Assembly (NCBI GenBank): GCA_945919075.1
Contig: CAMEIX010000002.1
Span: 145,091 to 209,090 of the forward strand
DNA: 64,000 bases
Direction of reading: 5' to 3'
DNA from: an uncultured Lachnospiraceae bacterium
GTDB lineage: Bacteria > Bacillota > Clostridia > Lachnospirales > Lachnospiraceae
The notes under the pieces are model-generated. The model was not told the origin of the DNA. It worked only from the letters and a program-made list of their open reading frames with translations, and searched no databases. Of this stretch, positions 16,424-26,232 are shown piece after piece (the stretch's first letter is position 1; each line of letters begins with the position of its first letter). Position numbers and translations under genes: made by a program.

Positions 16424-17479
16424 ATGTTCATGACAATCGTTTGGTTTGTGCTGATTTTTGGTATCGTGGTTTTGTCTCACGAGTTCGGTCATTTTATTGT
16501 TGCAAAATTAAATGGAATTCATGTGGTGGAGTTTTCCATCGGAATGGGGCCGGTTATTTTTTCTTTTGGGAAAAAGAACACAAAATATGCCATTCGCCTT
16601 TTCCCCATTGGCGGAGCCTGTATGTTTGAAGGAGAAGACGGCTTAAATGTTTCCGAGGAAGGGGAGAGCGAAGGCTCCTTTTTAAAAGCCAATGTATGGG
16701 CAAGAATTGCGACTGTTTTTGCGGGACCGCTTTTTAATTTTATTCTGGCATTCATTATTGCGGTTATTATGGTTTCCATGAGAGCACCCGCCAAAAACAT
16801 CCTTACCGGTGTTTTGGAAAACAGTCCGGCAGAAGCGGCAGGACTTAGGGAAGGCGATAAGATTGTCAGCATAAACGGGGAAAAAACACCATTATTCAAA
16901 GACATTACCTTGATTGCATTTTTAAATAATGAGAAACCCATGGACATTGTCTATATCAGAGATGGGGAAAAGAATGAGGTTACCCTGACACCGATGTACG
17001 ATGAGGAATTGGGAGGATATCTGATGGGTATCTACAGCAGTTATGAAGAAGCCAAAGGCCTTCAAGTGTTTTCCGATGCTTATTATGAGATGCGGTATTG
17101 TGTGGTAAATACTTACAAAAGTCTGGGAATGCTGCTAACCGGTAATTTTAAGAAAGAAGATGTAGCCGGACCTGTGGGGATTGCCGTCAATGTGGTTGGA
17201 AAGACTTATGAATACAGCAAAGATTATGGGATTCAAAAGGTTCTTTACAATATGTTCAATATTATTTTGCTATTATCCGTCAATCTGGGAATCCTGAATC
17301 TCTTGCCCTTACCTGCACTTGACGGAGGACGTCTGGTGTTTTTAATTATTGAACTGATACGTGGCAAGGCCGTACCGCCGGAGAAAGAAGGAATTGTCCA
17401 TTTTGTAGGACTGGTTTTCTTTATGATTCTGATGGTGTTGGTGTTCTTTAACGATTTAACCAATATTTTCGGCCATTGA
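16424..17479 (+). CDS. rseP: RIP metalloprotease RseP (site-2 protease)
   Basis: 351 residues. The first transmembrane segment holds the zinc motif HEFGH (residues 19-23), a PDZ domain spans about 120-200 (AAGLREGDKIVSINGEKT), and the C-terminal membrane part carries NLLPLPALDGGRL, where the Asp is the third zinc ligand. The family cleaves anti-sigma factors and signal-peptide remnants inside the membrane. It ends the uppS-cdsA-dxr-rseP run. In related genomes ispG would follow; here apt does. Confidence 0.95.
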   Translation: MFMTIVWFVLIFGIVVLSHEFGHFIVAKLNGIHVVEFSIGMGPVIFSFGKKNTKYAIRLFPIGGACMFEGEDGLNVSEEGESEGSFLKANVWARIATVFAGPLFNFILAFIIAVIMVSMRAPAKNILTGVLENSPAEAAGLREGDKIVSINGEKTPLFKDITLIAFLNNEKPMDIVYIRDGEKNEVTLTPMYDEELGGYLMGIYSSYEEAKGLQVFSDAYYEMRYCVVNTYKSLGMLLTGNFKKEDVAGPVGIAVNVVGKTYEYSKDYGIQKVLYNMFNIILLLSVNLGILNLLPLPALDGGRLVFLIIELIRGKAVPPEKEGIVHFVGLVFFMILMVLVFFNDLTNIFGH

Positions 17480-17504
17480 TTTCGCAAAAGAATAAATATA
17501 TAAT
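17476..17504 (+). promoter_or_regulatory. Promoter of apt
   Basis: TTGATT (17476-17481), 17 bases and TATAAT (17499-17504). The -35 box overlaps the rseP stop codon. This gives apt its own start. Confidence 0.6.
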
Positions 17505-17538
17505 GAAGTTTAATCCTAATAAAGATGGAGGAATACCT

Positions 17539-18063
17539 ATGAAAAAATTAGAAGAATACGTTAGAAGTATCCCGGATTTTCCGGAGGAGGGCATTATTTT
17601 TCGTGATGTTACCAGTGTTTTGCAGGATGCGGAAGGCTTTCACCTTGCCATAGATACCATGCAGGAACTGGTAAAGGATATTGACTATGATGTGGTTGTG
17701 GGCGCGGAATCCAGAGGCTTTATATTTGGCGCACCCATTGCTTACAATAATAAAAAGCCCTTTGTTCTGATTCGTAAGAAAGGGAAGCTTCCCTGTGAAA
17801 CGATTTCCGAAAATTACGAACTGGAATATGGAACCGCAACCATTGAAATTCATAAAGATGCCATTAAACCGGGACAGAAGGTTTTAATTGTGGATGATCT
17901 GATTGCAACCGGCGGTACGACAGAGGCCATGGCTAAATTAGTGGAGAGGCTTGGCGGAGAAGTAACCGGTATGGTATTTATGATTGAACTTGCCGGATTA
18001 AAGGGCAGGGATAAACTTAAGAAGTACCGAATTGAGTCCGCAATTGTTTATGAAGGAAAATAA
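17539..18063 (+). CDS. apt: Adenine phosphoribosyltransferase
   Basis: 174 residues, typical length. It salvages adenine to AMP using PRPP. The PRPP loop is VLIVDDLIATGGTT, and the N-terminal EYVRSIPDFPEEGIIFRDVT and GAESRGFIFGAP are hallmarks. The frame is open from 17476, but GGAGG (17526-17530) points to ATG 17539, which also gives the normal N-terminus. It lies ahead of the stringent-response gene, a common neighbour. Confidence 0.96.
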   Translation: MKKLEEYVRSIPDFPEEGIIFRDVTSVLQDAEGFHLAIDTMQELVKDIDYDVVVGAESRGFIFGAPIAYNNKKPFVLIRKKGKLPCETISENYELEYGTATIEIHKDAIKPGQKVLIVDDLIATGGTTEAMAKLVERLGGEVTGMVFMIELAGLKGRDKLKKYRIESAIVYEGK

Positions 18064-18108
18064 ATATATGGATTGACTTAAAATAATACTTCGAAGGTGC
18101 GATGAGAG

Positions 18109-20412
18109 ATGACAGAAGAAAAAAGCAGTATTTTGCAGGATAATCCTATAAGTGCATTACAGGAATTTGCTAAGCCTGATGATCTGTATCAAATGCTGAT
18201 TGATCATGTTCGAAAGTATCATCCTTCTGATGATTTGTCTATGATTGAAAAGGCATATAAAACAGCATCGGAGGCACACAAGGGACAGGTGCGCAAATCG
18301 GGGGAACCTTACATTACGCATCCTTTGCAGGTTGCCATTGTGCTTGCAGATCTGGAAATGGATAAGGAAACCATTGTAGCCGGTCTTTTACATGATGTTG
18401 TGGAAGATACGGTAATGACGGAGGAGGAAATTACCAATCTCTTTGGGGCAGAGGTTGCACAGCTTGTAGATGGGGTTACAAAACTGGAAAGTATTCCTTT
18501 GAGCAACGGTACCGGTACGGAAAATGATGCAAGGCTGGAAATGCAGGCGGAAAACTTGCGTAAAATGTTTCTTGCCATGGCAAAGGATATCCGTGTTATC
18601 ATGATTAAACTGGCAGACCGTCTGCATAATATGCGTACCTTAAAATACCAGAAACCGCAGAGTCAGCAAAGAATTGCAAAAGAGACTCTGGAAGTTTATT
18701 GTCCCATTGCACAAAGGCTCGGTATTTCTAAAATTAAAGTGGAACTGGATGACATGTCCCTTAAATATCTGGAGCCGGAAGCTTATTTTGATCTGGTGGA
18801 TAAGATTGCAACCAGAAAAAGCGAGAGGGAAGAATATATTGCCGGCATTGTAAAAGAAGTAAAAGGACATATCGAAGAGGCCGGAATCAAAGCTGAGATT
18901 GACGGACGTGTAAAGCACTTCTTCAGTATTTATAAGAAAATGAAAAACCAGAATAAGACGCTGGATCAGATTTACGATCTCTTTGCGGTCCGTATTATTG
19001 TGGATAATATGATGGATTGTTATGCGGCACTGGGTGTGATTCATGAAAAATATAAACCGATACCCGGCAGATTTAAAGACTATATAGCCATGCCCAAAGC
19101 CAATATGTACCAGTCCCTGCACACAACGGTTATCGGAACTTCCGGACAGCCCTTTGAAGTACAGATTCGAACGGTGGAAATGCATAAGGCTGCAGAATAT
19201 GGTATTGCGGCCCATTGGAAATATAAAGAAGCCAGTGATGGAAAGAAAATTGAAAATCAGGAAGAAGAGAAGCTTACCTGGCTTCGTCAGATTCTGGAGT
19301 GGCAGAGGGATACATCCGATAACAAAGAATTCATGAATCTTTTAAAGAATGATCTGGATCTGTTCTCGGACAATGTATATTGCTTTACACCCAGCGGCGA
19401 TGTTAAGAACCTTCCCAAGGGTTCTACACCGATTGATTTTGCATATAGTATACACAGTGCGGTTGGAAACCGTATGGTAGGTGCCAAGGTTAACGGAAAA
19501 CTGGTAAACATCGATTATGTGATTAAAAACGGTGACCGTGTGGAGATTATTACTTCACAGAATAATAAAGGACCCAGCAGGGACTGGCTGAAAATCGTAA
19601 AGAGTACCCAGGCCAAAAATAAGATTAACCAGTGGTTCAAAAATGAATCCAAAGAAGATAATATTGCCAAGGGCAAGGATACCATGCTTGCCTACTGTAA
19701 ATCGAAGAACATCAATGTATCCGACCTTCTAAAACCGGAATATATGGAGAATATTCAGAGAAAATATGGCTTTTTGGATTGGGATGCGGTTCTTGCGGCC
19801 ATCGGTCACGGTGCTTTAAAAGAAGGTCAGGTTGTCAATAAACTGTTAGAGTACTATGATAATGACCACAAGAAAGAGATGACCAATGAGGAAGTCCTTG
19901 CCTCTATTACGGAGAATGCACAGAATTCCAAGGTCAAAATGAACGGACATAAAAACGGTATTACCGTAAAAGGAATTACCGACGTATCCGTCCGTTTCTC
20001 CAAGTGCTGTTCCCCGGTTCCCGGAGACGAAATTGTGGGCTTTGTTACCAGAGGCCGCGGTATTTCCATTCACCGCACAGACTGTATCAATATGATTAAC
20101 CTTCCGGAAATGGAAAAGAACCGTTTAATTGAAGCGGACTGGCAGGCGGGTGCAGAGGATCAGAAGGATGGAAAGTATTTTGCCGATATTAAGATTTATG
20201 CCAATAATCGAAGCGGTCTTTTGGCGGATATTTCCAGAATCTTTGTGGAAAGGGATATTAATATCATATCCATGAATACCAGAACTTCCAAGCAGAATAT
20301 CGCAACCCTGCAGACTTCCTTTGAAGTGAAGAACAGGGAAGAGTTAAACAAAATTATCGAAAAGATACGTGGTGTAGACAATGTCATTGATATAGAAAGG
20401 ACGGTAGGATAA
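18109..20412 (+). CDS. rsh: Bifunctional (p)ppGpp synthetase/hydrolase
   Basis: 767 residues, long RSH protein (also annotated relA or spoT). Domains: HD hydrolase at about 40-200 with the intact VAGLLHDVVEDT, synthetase at about 240-370 (AALGVIHEKYKPIPGRFKDY, YQSLHTTV), TGS at about 420-480 (CFTPSGDVKNLPKGSTPIDF), then a helical/zinc-finger part and a C-terminal ACT domain (GLLADISRIFVERDINI). The HD motif is intact, so both making and degrading the alarmone is expected. The stop codon overlaps the next start by one base. Confidence 0.96.
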   Translation: MTEEKSSILQDNPISALQEFAKPDDLYQMLIDHVRKYHPSDDLSMIEKAYKTASEAHKGQVRKSGEPYITHPLQVAIVLADLEMDKETIVAGLLHDVVEDTVMTEEEITNLFGAEVAQLVDGVTKLESIPLSNGTGTENDARLEMQAENLRKMFLAMAKDIRVIMIKLADRLHNMRTLKYQKPQSQQRIAKETLEVYCPIAQRLGISKIKVELDDMSLKYLEPEAYFDLVDKIATRKSEREEYIAGIVKEVKGHIEEAGIKAEIDGRVKHFFSIYKKMKNQNKTLDQIYDLFAVRIIVDNMMDCYAALGVIHEKYKPIPGRFKDYIAMPKANMYQSLHTTVIGTSGQPFEVQIRTVEMHKAAEYGIAAHWKYKEASDGKKIENQEEEKLTWLRQILEWQRDTSDNKEFMNLLKNDLDLFSDNVYCFTPSGDVKNLPKGSTPIDFAYSIHSAVGNRMVGAKVNGKLVNIDYVIKNGDRVEIITSQNNKGPSRDWLKIVKSTQAKNKINQWFKNESKEDNIAKGKDTMLAYCKSKNINVSDLLKPEYMENIQRKYGFLDWDAVLAAIGHGALKEGQVVNKLLEYYDNDHKKEMTNEEVLASITENAQNSKVKMNGHKNGITVKGITDVSVRFSKCCSPVPGDEIVGFVTRGRGISIHRTDCINMINLPEMEKNRLIEADWQAGAEDQKDGKYFADIKIYANNRSGLLADISRIFVERDINIISMNTRTSKQNIATLQTSFEVKNREELNKIIEKIRGVDNVIDIERTVG

Positions 20413-21041
20413 TGGCAGAATTAAAAATCGGCCGGACAGTACTGGGGTCCTGTGCTACGAATTGTTACTTTTTATATGAAAGCGGAAAAGAAGATGTCCT
20501 TGTGATAGACCCGGCAGACCGCGGGGAATTCCTCTATGAGAAACTTACGGAACAGGGATTCAAGGTGGCAGCCATCCTTTTGACTCATGGTCATTTCGAC
20601 CACATACTCGGGGCAGAAAAGCTACGTGCCTTATCCGGGGCTAAGATTTATGCACTTTCTGAAGAATTTGCCCTCTGTAAGGATTCGGTAAATAATCTGT
20701 CAGGCTGGTCGGGATCCCCCTACGCACTGACTCCCGATGAGGCATTACATGACGGGCAGAATCTTAACATAGCGGGGATTCCTTTTCAGGTATTAGCTAC
20801 ACCCGGTCATACCTCTGGAAGCTGTTGTTTTTATTTTGAAGAAGCCGGATTTTTAGTCTGCGGAGATACCATTTTTGAAGAATCTGTCGGAAGGACCGAT
20901 TTCCCGACGGGAAGCAGCTCGACTTTAATTCAGTCTGTAAAAGAAAAAATATTCCCCCTGCCGGATTCGGTGAAATTGTATCCGGGGCATGGAGGCTCTA
21001 CCACTATTGAACACGAAAAGAAGTATAATCCATTTTTCTGA
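20412..21041 (+). CDS. MBL-fold hydrolase, glyoxalase II-like
   Basis: 209 residues. The metallo-beta-lactamase motif THGHFDH, then ATPGHTSGSCCFY and VCGDTIF, provide the two-metal site. Small proteins of this type are annotated as hydroxyacylglutathione-hydrolase-like, but the substrate in clostridia, which mostly lack glutathione, is unknown. It overlaps the rsh stop by one base. A gene of this family after rsh is common in Firmicutes. Confidence 0.88.
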   Translation: MAELKIGRTVLGSCATNCYFLYESGKEDVLVIDPADRGEFLYEKLTEQGFKVAAILLTHGHFDHILGAEKLRALSGAKIYALSEEFALCKDSVNNLSGWSGSPYALTPDEALHDGQNLNIAGIPFQVLATPGHTSGSCCFYFEEAGFLVCGDTIFEESVGRTDFPTGSSSTLIQSVKEKIFPLPDSVKLYPGHGGSTTIEHEKKYNPFF

Positions 21042-21056
21042 TAGGGGAGAAGTAAA

Positions 21057-22049
21057 ATGATTTATACCTGTAATAATTGTGGCGGTAATATGGTTTACAG
21101 CCCTGAAAGACAAAAAATGTTCTGCAAATACTGTGGAAGTGAAGACAGTGAACAAAAATATGTAAGTAATGAACCGGTAATGTCAGCCTGCCCTTCCTGT
21201 GGTGCACCGATAGAAATCAGGGAATACCTGTCTGCCTTTAAGTGTCCTTATTGTGACAACCATCTGATTGTGGATGAACGAATTGCAGGAGATTATCTGC
21301 CTCATTTAATTATTCCTTTTTATCTTGGAATAGAAGATGTAAAGAAAATACTCCGTGACAAGTTCAAACGGTCTGTATTTGCGCCAAATGACTTTTTGTC
21401 CGATGCCCGGTTAAATTTCATGACAGGCATGTATGTGCCGTTTTGGATGTATGATTATCATGTGCATGGATTCTATGAGGGTACCGGTAAAAAAATCCGA
21501 ACTTGGACCAGCGGAAACCGTCAGTATACGGAGACCAAGATCTACCGCATCAAACGTGACATGGAAGTGGATTTTGATAAAGTACCGGTAGATGCATCCA
21601 TTATCATGCCGGATTCCACTATGGATCTGATGGAACCCTTCCACTATGGGAACCTGGAAGAATTTAAGGATTGTTATTTGTCCGGATTTCAGGCAGAAAT
21701 GTATAATATGGGAGTGGATGAACTGGAGGAAAGAGCCGTATGCAAAGCCAAGGGCGATGCGGAGTCCATTATGCAATCCAGTATAAATGGTTACACCGGT
21801 CTGGTAAACGATCCGTCCAATAAGGTAATGGTGGAAAGAACGGACAGTAAGTATGCACTTCTTCCTGTCTGGAATTACCAATATGTTTATAAAAATCAAA
21901 CCTATCCCTTCTACATAAACGGACAGACCGGAAAGGTAGTCGGGAAAGTTCCCCTGTCGGTAAAAAAGGTATGGGCCTACGGTGGCACATTGTGTATGGG
22001 ACTATTGTTGGTTTTTACCATGATATATCAAATTTTTCGCTGGCTATAG
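21057..22049 (+). CDS. Zinc-ribbon protein with C-terminal membrane anchor
   Basis: 330 residues. Two consecutive zinc-ribbon modules open the protein (CNNCGG...CKYCGS and CPSCGA...CPYCDN, residues 5-70). The middle part is a beta-rich domain rich in Tyr and Trp (YVPFWMYDYHVHGFYEG, LPVWNYQYVYKN), and a single hydrophobic segment lies at about 305-325. No enzymatic motif is seen. GGGGAG precedes the ATG. It is 9 bases from the TPM-domain gene, and the two probably work together at the membrane. Confidence 0.75.
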   Translation: MIYTCNNCGGNMVYSPERQKMFCKYCGSEDSEQKYVSNEPVMSACPSCGAPIEIREYLSAFKCPYCDNHLIVDERIAGDYLPHLIIPFYLGIEDVKKILRDKFKRSVFAPNDFLSDARLNFMTGMYVPFWMYDYHVHGFYEGTGKKIRTWTSGNRQYTETKIYRIKRDMEVDFDKVPVDASIIMPDSTMDLMEPFHYGNLEEFKDCYLSGFQAEMYNMGVDELEERAVCKAKGDAESIMQSSINGYTGLVNDPSNKVMVERTDSKYALLPVWNYQYVYKNQTYPFYINGQTGKVVGKVPLSVKKVWAYGGTLCMGLLLVFTMIYQIFRWL

Positions 22050-22058
22050 GAGGATGAT

Positions 22059-22928
22059 ATGAAACAGTTTGTAAAGTATTTTTCCTGGTTATTTATTCTC
22101 CTTGGTGTTGTATCCGTTGTTTTTGTAATTGTATTTATAATACATAGCACCCAAAAAGTGGCTGATACCAGAAATGATGCCGCACCTTCCAGACGGGTAT
22201 ACGACTATGCGGATGTGCTTACAGATTCCGAAGAGAAAGAATTAGAGATACTCATACGGGAAAGTGAGGAAAAAATCCGTTGTGATCTGGTTCTTGTGAC
22301 AATTGATGAACCGATTATTGAACAGTATGGATATACATCCAATACGGATGCTGCATGGAATTTCAGCATGATGAATTATGCGGATGATTTCTATGATAAT
22401 AATAATTTCGGGTATGATAAAATCCATGGGGACGGCGCATTGTTACTGGATAATCAGTATCTTGCAGGTACAAGTGATTCCCAGGCAGGAAGCTGGCTTT
22501 CCACCTGTGGCAGGGTTTATAAGCGATTTTCCTCGAGTATGATTGATGATGTTTTAGATGATGTAGACCGTTACATAGGTTACGATCCATTTAAGGCTTA
22601 TAAGGCTTATGTCGAATCGGTAACTAAGAAGATGCTTAAGGAGAACGATCCTTTTATTCCGTTCCCGCTTGTGGTAATCGTTCCCTTTATTATTTCGGGA
22701 GTTTTCATTGCCACACATCTGAAAAATAAAGAAGGAGACCGTACCACCACATCCAATACCTATGTGGAGCCGAACAGCATTCATTTTAATGTAAGAACAG
22801 ATGAACTGATAAACAGTCACGTTACCAGTGTTGTGATTTCTTCGGGAAGCAGCGGAGGTGGCGGCGGTGGCGGTGGACACAGAAGCAGCGGTGGTGTAAG
22901 CCATGGCGGCGGTGGCCACAGAAGATAG
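22059..22928 (+). CDS. TPM-domain membrane protein (YgcG-like)
   Basis: 289 residues: an N-terminal transmembrane segment or signal anchor (residues 8-32), an extracytoplasmic TPM domain (RRVYDYADVLTDSEEKELEI onwards, to about 200), a second membrane segment near 205-225, and a Gly/Ser/His-rich tail ending GGGGHRR. TPM proteins have been linked to photosystem repair and, in bacteria, to unknown membrane functions. AGGAGG precedes the start. It sits in an operon-like pair with the zinc-ribbon gene. Confidence 0.82.
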   Translation: MKQFVKYFSWLFILLGVVSVVFVIVFIIHSTQKVADTRNDAAPSRRVYDYADVLTDSEEKELEILIRESEEKIRCDLVLVTIDEPIIEQYGYTSNTDAAWNFSMMNYADDFYDNNNFGYDKIHGDGALLLDNQYLAGTSDSQAGSWLSTCGRVYKRFSSSMIDDVLDDVDRYIGYDPFKAYKAYVESVTKKMLKENDPFIPFPLVVIVPFIISGVFIATHLKNKEGDRTTTSNTYVEPNSIHFNVRTDELINSHVTSVVISSGSSGGGGGGGGHRSSGGVSHGGGGHRR

Positions 22929-22942
22929 AAAAAAATTGCAAT

Positions 22943-22979
22943 AAAAAAACACCCACATGACGGTATGGGTGTTTTTTTT
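22943..22979. terminator. Bidirectional intrinsic terminator
   Basis: A 13-bp perfect stem, 22943-22955 and 22966-22978, with an A run before and a T run after. It serves the plus-strand TPM gene and, in reverse, the minus-strand rpsT gene. Confidence 0.92.
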
Positions 22980-22989
22980 ATATAAAAAA

Positions 22990-23253
22990 TTATGCCATCT
23001 TGTTTACAGCAACTGCTAAACGAGATACTTTTCTGGAAGCATTGTTTTTGTGGTATACTCCCTTAGAAGTAGCAGCATCGATCTCGCTTGTTGCAGCAAG
23101 TAATGCAGCATCAGCCGCAGCCTTATCACCGGATTCGATAGCAGCATATACTTTCTTGATTGCTGTCTTTACGCCGGATTTGATAGCTTTATTTCTATCA
23201 GCTTTAATTTGAGCTACAGTAATTCTTTTCTTTGCAGATTTGATATTAGCCAA
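22990..23253 (-). CDS. rpsT: 30S ribosomal protein S20
   Basis: 87 residues, Lys/Ala-rich, with the usual ANIKSAKKRITVAQ opening. It binds 16S rRNA. The start codon is TTG (bases 23253-23251 on the minus strand), preceded by GGAGGTG. A TTG start is also used by S20 in other bacteria, where it takes part in autoregulation. The 90-base leader contains a TATAAT -10 box on the minus strand at 23346-23341. It is divergent from gpr, a normal clostridial arrangement. Confidence 0.97.
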   Translation of the reverse strand: MANIKSAKKRITVAQIKADRNKAIKSGVKTAIKKVYAAIESGDKAAADAALLAATSEIDAATSKGVYHKNNASRKVSRLAVAVNKMA

Positions 23254-23425
23254 GATCTACACCTCCATTTTCTATTTGATAGTTTGTAAGAAAATGTTCC
23301 ATTTAGGCCAGACACGGACGACCAATGTAAACATACGCATATTATACTAATAGAAATGCTAAAAAATGTCAATACATATTTCACGATTTTCTGTAAAAAA
23401 TATTAGAAAAAAGGATGGTGAATCT

Positions 23426-24340
23426 ATGAATCATTTTCAGGCAAGAACGGACCTGGCACTGGAGGCACGGGAAAGTGTTTCTGATGCAGATTCTTCCTTA
23501 CATGGGGTAATTGTAAACGAGGAATATGATGAAGAAAAGGATATTCGCGTTACTACGGTTGATATTACCACAAAAAATGGTGCAAAAGCAATGGGAAAAC
23601 CGATGGGAAGATATGTAACCATTGAAACTCCAACATTATCAGAGGAGGATGAAGATTATCACAGGGAAATATCGGAGTGTATTGCAAGAATTATTCATAC
23701 CATAATTCCCGGTAGAGAGGAAATGTCAGTATTGGTTGTAGGTCTTGGAAACCGGGAAGTCACGGCAGATGCTTTGGGTCCCCATGTTGTTGACAATCTT
23801 GCCATTAACCGTCATATGTTAATGGAATATGGAAAAGCCGCTTACGGGAATAAAAAAATGCATACACTGAGTGGACTGGAAACCGGTGTTATGGGGAAAA
23901 CCGGGATGGAGGCAAGTGAAATTGTTAAGGGTGTTGTGAGCCAGATAAAACCGGATATTATCATTGCCGTGGATGCCCTGGCTGCCCGCAATACAAAAAG
24001 ATTAAACCGTACCATACAGATTACGGATACCGGAATTATGCCGGGAAGCGGAGTGGGAAATCATCGGAATGCACTTACAAAGAGTAATATGGGAATTCCG
24101 GTGATTGCAATCGGTGTTCCGACGGTTGTGGATGGTGCCACAATCGTGATTGATGCATTTGAACGTTTATTCGAAGAAGAAAATAAAGTTTGTAACAGGG
24201 AATATATGGAAGAGTGCAGAAAGGCACTGCCGGAACTGAGTAATATGTATGTGACCTGCAAAGACATAGATGCCGTTATTAAAAGGGTCAGTTATACTCT
24301 GTCCGAAGGACTCAATATAGCATTATCTGAAAAATCATAG
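23426..24340 (+). CDS. gpr: Germination protease GPR
   Basis: 304 residues. This aspartic-type A25 protease degrades small acid-soluble spore proteins at germination and is made as a zymogen in the forespore. Recognisable stretches are NHFQARTDLALEARE (pro-region), VLVVGLGNREVTADALGP, MPGSGVGNHRNALTK and IAIGVPTVVDGATI. AAGGATGG lies 8 bases before ATG 23426; upstream in-frame starts (23366) would add a non-conserved extension. spoIIP follows after 37 bases. Confidence 0.95.
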   Translation: MNHFQARTDLALEARESVSDADSSLHGVIVNEEYDEEKDIRVTTVDITTKNGAKAMGKPMGRYVTIETPTLSEEDEDYHREISECIARIIHTIIPGREEMSVLVVGLGNREVTADALGPHVVDNLAINRHMLMEYGKAAYGNKKMHTLSGLETGVMGKTGMEASEIVKGVVSQIKPDIIIAVDALAARNTKRLNRTIQITDTGIMPGSGVGNHRNALTKSNMGIPVIAIGVPTVVDGATIVIDAFERLFEEENKVCNREYMEECRKALPELSNMYVTCKDIDAVIKRVSYTLSEGLNIALSEKS

Positions 24341-24377
24341 CATATATTCTAAGAGATATGGTGTGATGGAGGAAAAT

Positions 24378-25532
24378 ATGTATTTATCAGATAAGATGCA
24401 AAAAACAGGAAAAAGAATATGTTTTGTTTTATTTGCATCCGTTCTTCTTTTTCTCCCTCAAGATACCGGGTATTCGGAAATGTTTTTCTTCCCATTATTA
24501 TCTTATGCTGGTAAGAATAAGGAAACCAATATTTATTTTCCCCTCTATCAATATCAGACCATGCAGATGAAAGACACGAATTATTTAGCACTATCCAAGT
24601 CAGAAATGACATTTCCCGAAGAGGATGTTTGGAATCAGAGCGAGGAATCGGGTGACGGAGAATCCGAAGAAGAGCAATATGTACCGGCTTTTTTTAAAGA
24701 ACATAGCTTTTTTTCGGAAGAATCTGTTCCCTGTTTTCAGGATACCTTTTCCTTTACGAAACATGAAAAACAGGAAGAATATGATTTGTCACAGTTTCGG
24801 GAATACGAAACACTTCTGCAAAGCTTTTATACCATTGATGCAGATTGCCTGGCAGGTGTGGACTTGTTCAATGTTGAGAATCTAAACGGCAGGGACTTAA
24901 GATTAGAAAAAAAGGCAGAATCGCCGCAGATACTGATTTATCATACCCATTCGAAAGAAAGGTACAAAGAAACAGAGGAGGGAGAAAACGGCGGTGTAAT
25001 AGAAGCCGGAGAACTGCTTGCAAAAATACTGCGGGAGGATTATGGTTATCAGGTTATTCATTGTACTGAAGAATTTGATACAGTGAGGGATGATGCCTAT
25101 GCAAAAGCATACCCCAGACTGGAACAGATACTGTCTGAGAATCCCGGAATAGAAGTGGTTATTGATTTGCACCGCGACTCCGGAAATCCAAACCGTGAGA
25201 TGACAATCGATATGGATGGAGAAAAGTACGCCAGGTTTATGTTTTTTAACGGAATTTCAAGAAGTAAAAAACTGGGAAATATTGAATATCTGAAAAATGA
25301 TAACCTGAAGGATAATCTGGCTTTTTCTTTTCAGATGCAGACAGTTTTGGGTGAGTACTATCCGGGACTTACCCGAAAGATATACATAAAGCAGTATCGC
25401 TATAACATGCACTTATGTAAAAGAACACTTCTGATTGAATTGGGTGATGAAAATAATACTCTGGAAGAAGCAAAAAGATCCTGTTATCCCATCGCTCATG
25501 CACTGGATATGGTTCTTGGCGGAGAAGAATAA
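24378..25532 (+). CDS. spoIIP: Stage II sporulation protein P
   Basis: 384 residues. After an N-terminal membrane anchor and an acidic linker, the C-terminal half (about 185-384) is the SpoIIP peptidoglycan hydrolase, with catalytic-site sequences LIYHTHSKERY and VVIDLHRDSG. With SpoIID and SpoIIM it remodels septal wall during engulfment in the mother cell. GGAGG (24368-24372) selects ATG 24378. The stop is one base from the convergent response-regulator stop, with no hairpin between them. Confidence 0.95.
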   Translation: MYLSDKMQKTGKRICFVLFASVLLFLPQDTGYSEMFFFPLLSYAGKNKETNIYFPLYQYQTMQMKDTNYLALSKSEMTFPEEDVWNQSEESGDGESEEEQYVPAFFKEHSFFSEESVPCFQDTFSFTKHEKQEEYDLSQFREYETLLQSFYTIDADCLAGVDLFNVENLNGRDLRLEKKAESPQILIYHTHSKERYKETEEGENGGVIEAGELLAKILREDYGYQVIHCTEEFDTVRDDAYAKAYPRLEQILSENPGIEVVIDLHRDSGNPNREMTIDMDGEKYARFMFFNGISRSKKLGNIEYLKNDNLKDNLAFSFQMQTVLGEYYPGLTRKIYIKQYRYNMHLCKRTLLIELGDENNTLEEAKRSCYPIAHALDMVLGGEE

Positions 25533-25533
25533 T

Positions 25534-26232
25534 TTATCCCGCATCATTTTCTGCCATGCGGTATCCCACACCGATTTCCGTGAACACATGAACCGGCTGT
25601 GCCGGATTTTCTTCAATTTTTCTTCGGATGTTCGCCATGTTAACACGTAGAATCTGGTTATTGTCATCCATAAAGGGACCCCATATTTTTTCGATGATGG
25701 AAGAGTAGGTCATAACTTTTCCGGCGTTTTCCGATAAAAGACATAATAATTTATACTCAATCTGCGTTAAATGGACAGGTTCTTCGTTTAGCAGAACTAA
25801 TCTTTTGTCGGTATCAATGGTAAAATTGAGGTGTTTGTAGACAGTACACGATCGGGTGGTTTTCTGATGGTGCCTTAAACAGGCACGAATACGTGCCAGA
25901 AGCTCACCGGAACCAAAAGGCTTCGTTATGTAATCATCTGCACCCATATCCAATGCCTTTACCTTATCAGATTCCTTGGTTCTTGCTGAAATCACAATAA
26001 TGGGAATATCGGAAGAAGACTTGATTTTTTCAATGATTTCAAAACCATATATATCGGGAAGTCCTAAGTCAAGAAGAATTAAGTCAGGACATAAGGAAGC
26101 AGCAAGATTCAGCCCGCAGATGCCGGAAGTGGCAAATTCACTGCGGTAAGATGCACCTCTTAATATAGAGGCAATATACATGGCAATATTTTTTTCATCT
26201 TCAATGATTAAAATTTGTGGATTCAGGTTCAT
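25534..26232 (-). CDS. OmpR/PhoB-type response regulator
   Basis: 232 residues: a receiver domain (QILIIEDEK, phospho-acceptor Asp in LILLDLGLPD, Lys in DDYITKPFG) and a C-terminal winged helix (VHLTQIEYKLLCLLSENAG, VNMANIRRKIE). It resembles KdpE. ATG 26232 has GGAG 8 bases upstream; a TTG at 26247 is less likely. The 5' end overlaps the upstream kinase gene by 32 bases, so the two are translationally coupled. Targets are unknown: no kdp genes are seen here. Confidence 0.92.
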   Translation of the reverse strand: MNLNPQILIIEDEKNIAMYIASILRGASYRSEFATSGICGLNLAASLCPDLILLDLGLPDIYGFEIIEKIKSSSDIPIIVISARTKESDKVKALDMGADDYITKPFGSGELLARIRACLRHHQKTTRSCTVYKHLNFTIDTDKRLVLLNEEPVHLTQIEYKLLCLLSENAGKVMTYSSIIEKIWGPFMDDNNQILRVNMANIRRKIEENPAQPVHVFTEIGVGYRMAENDAG

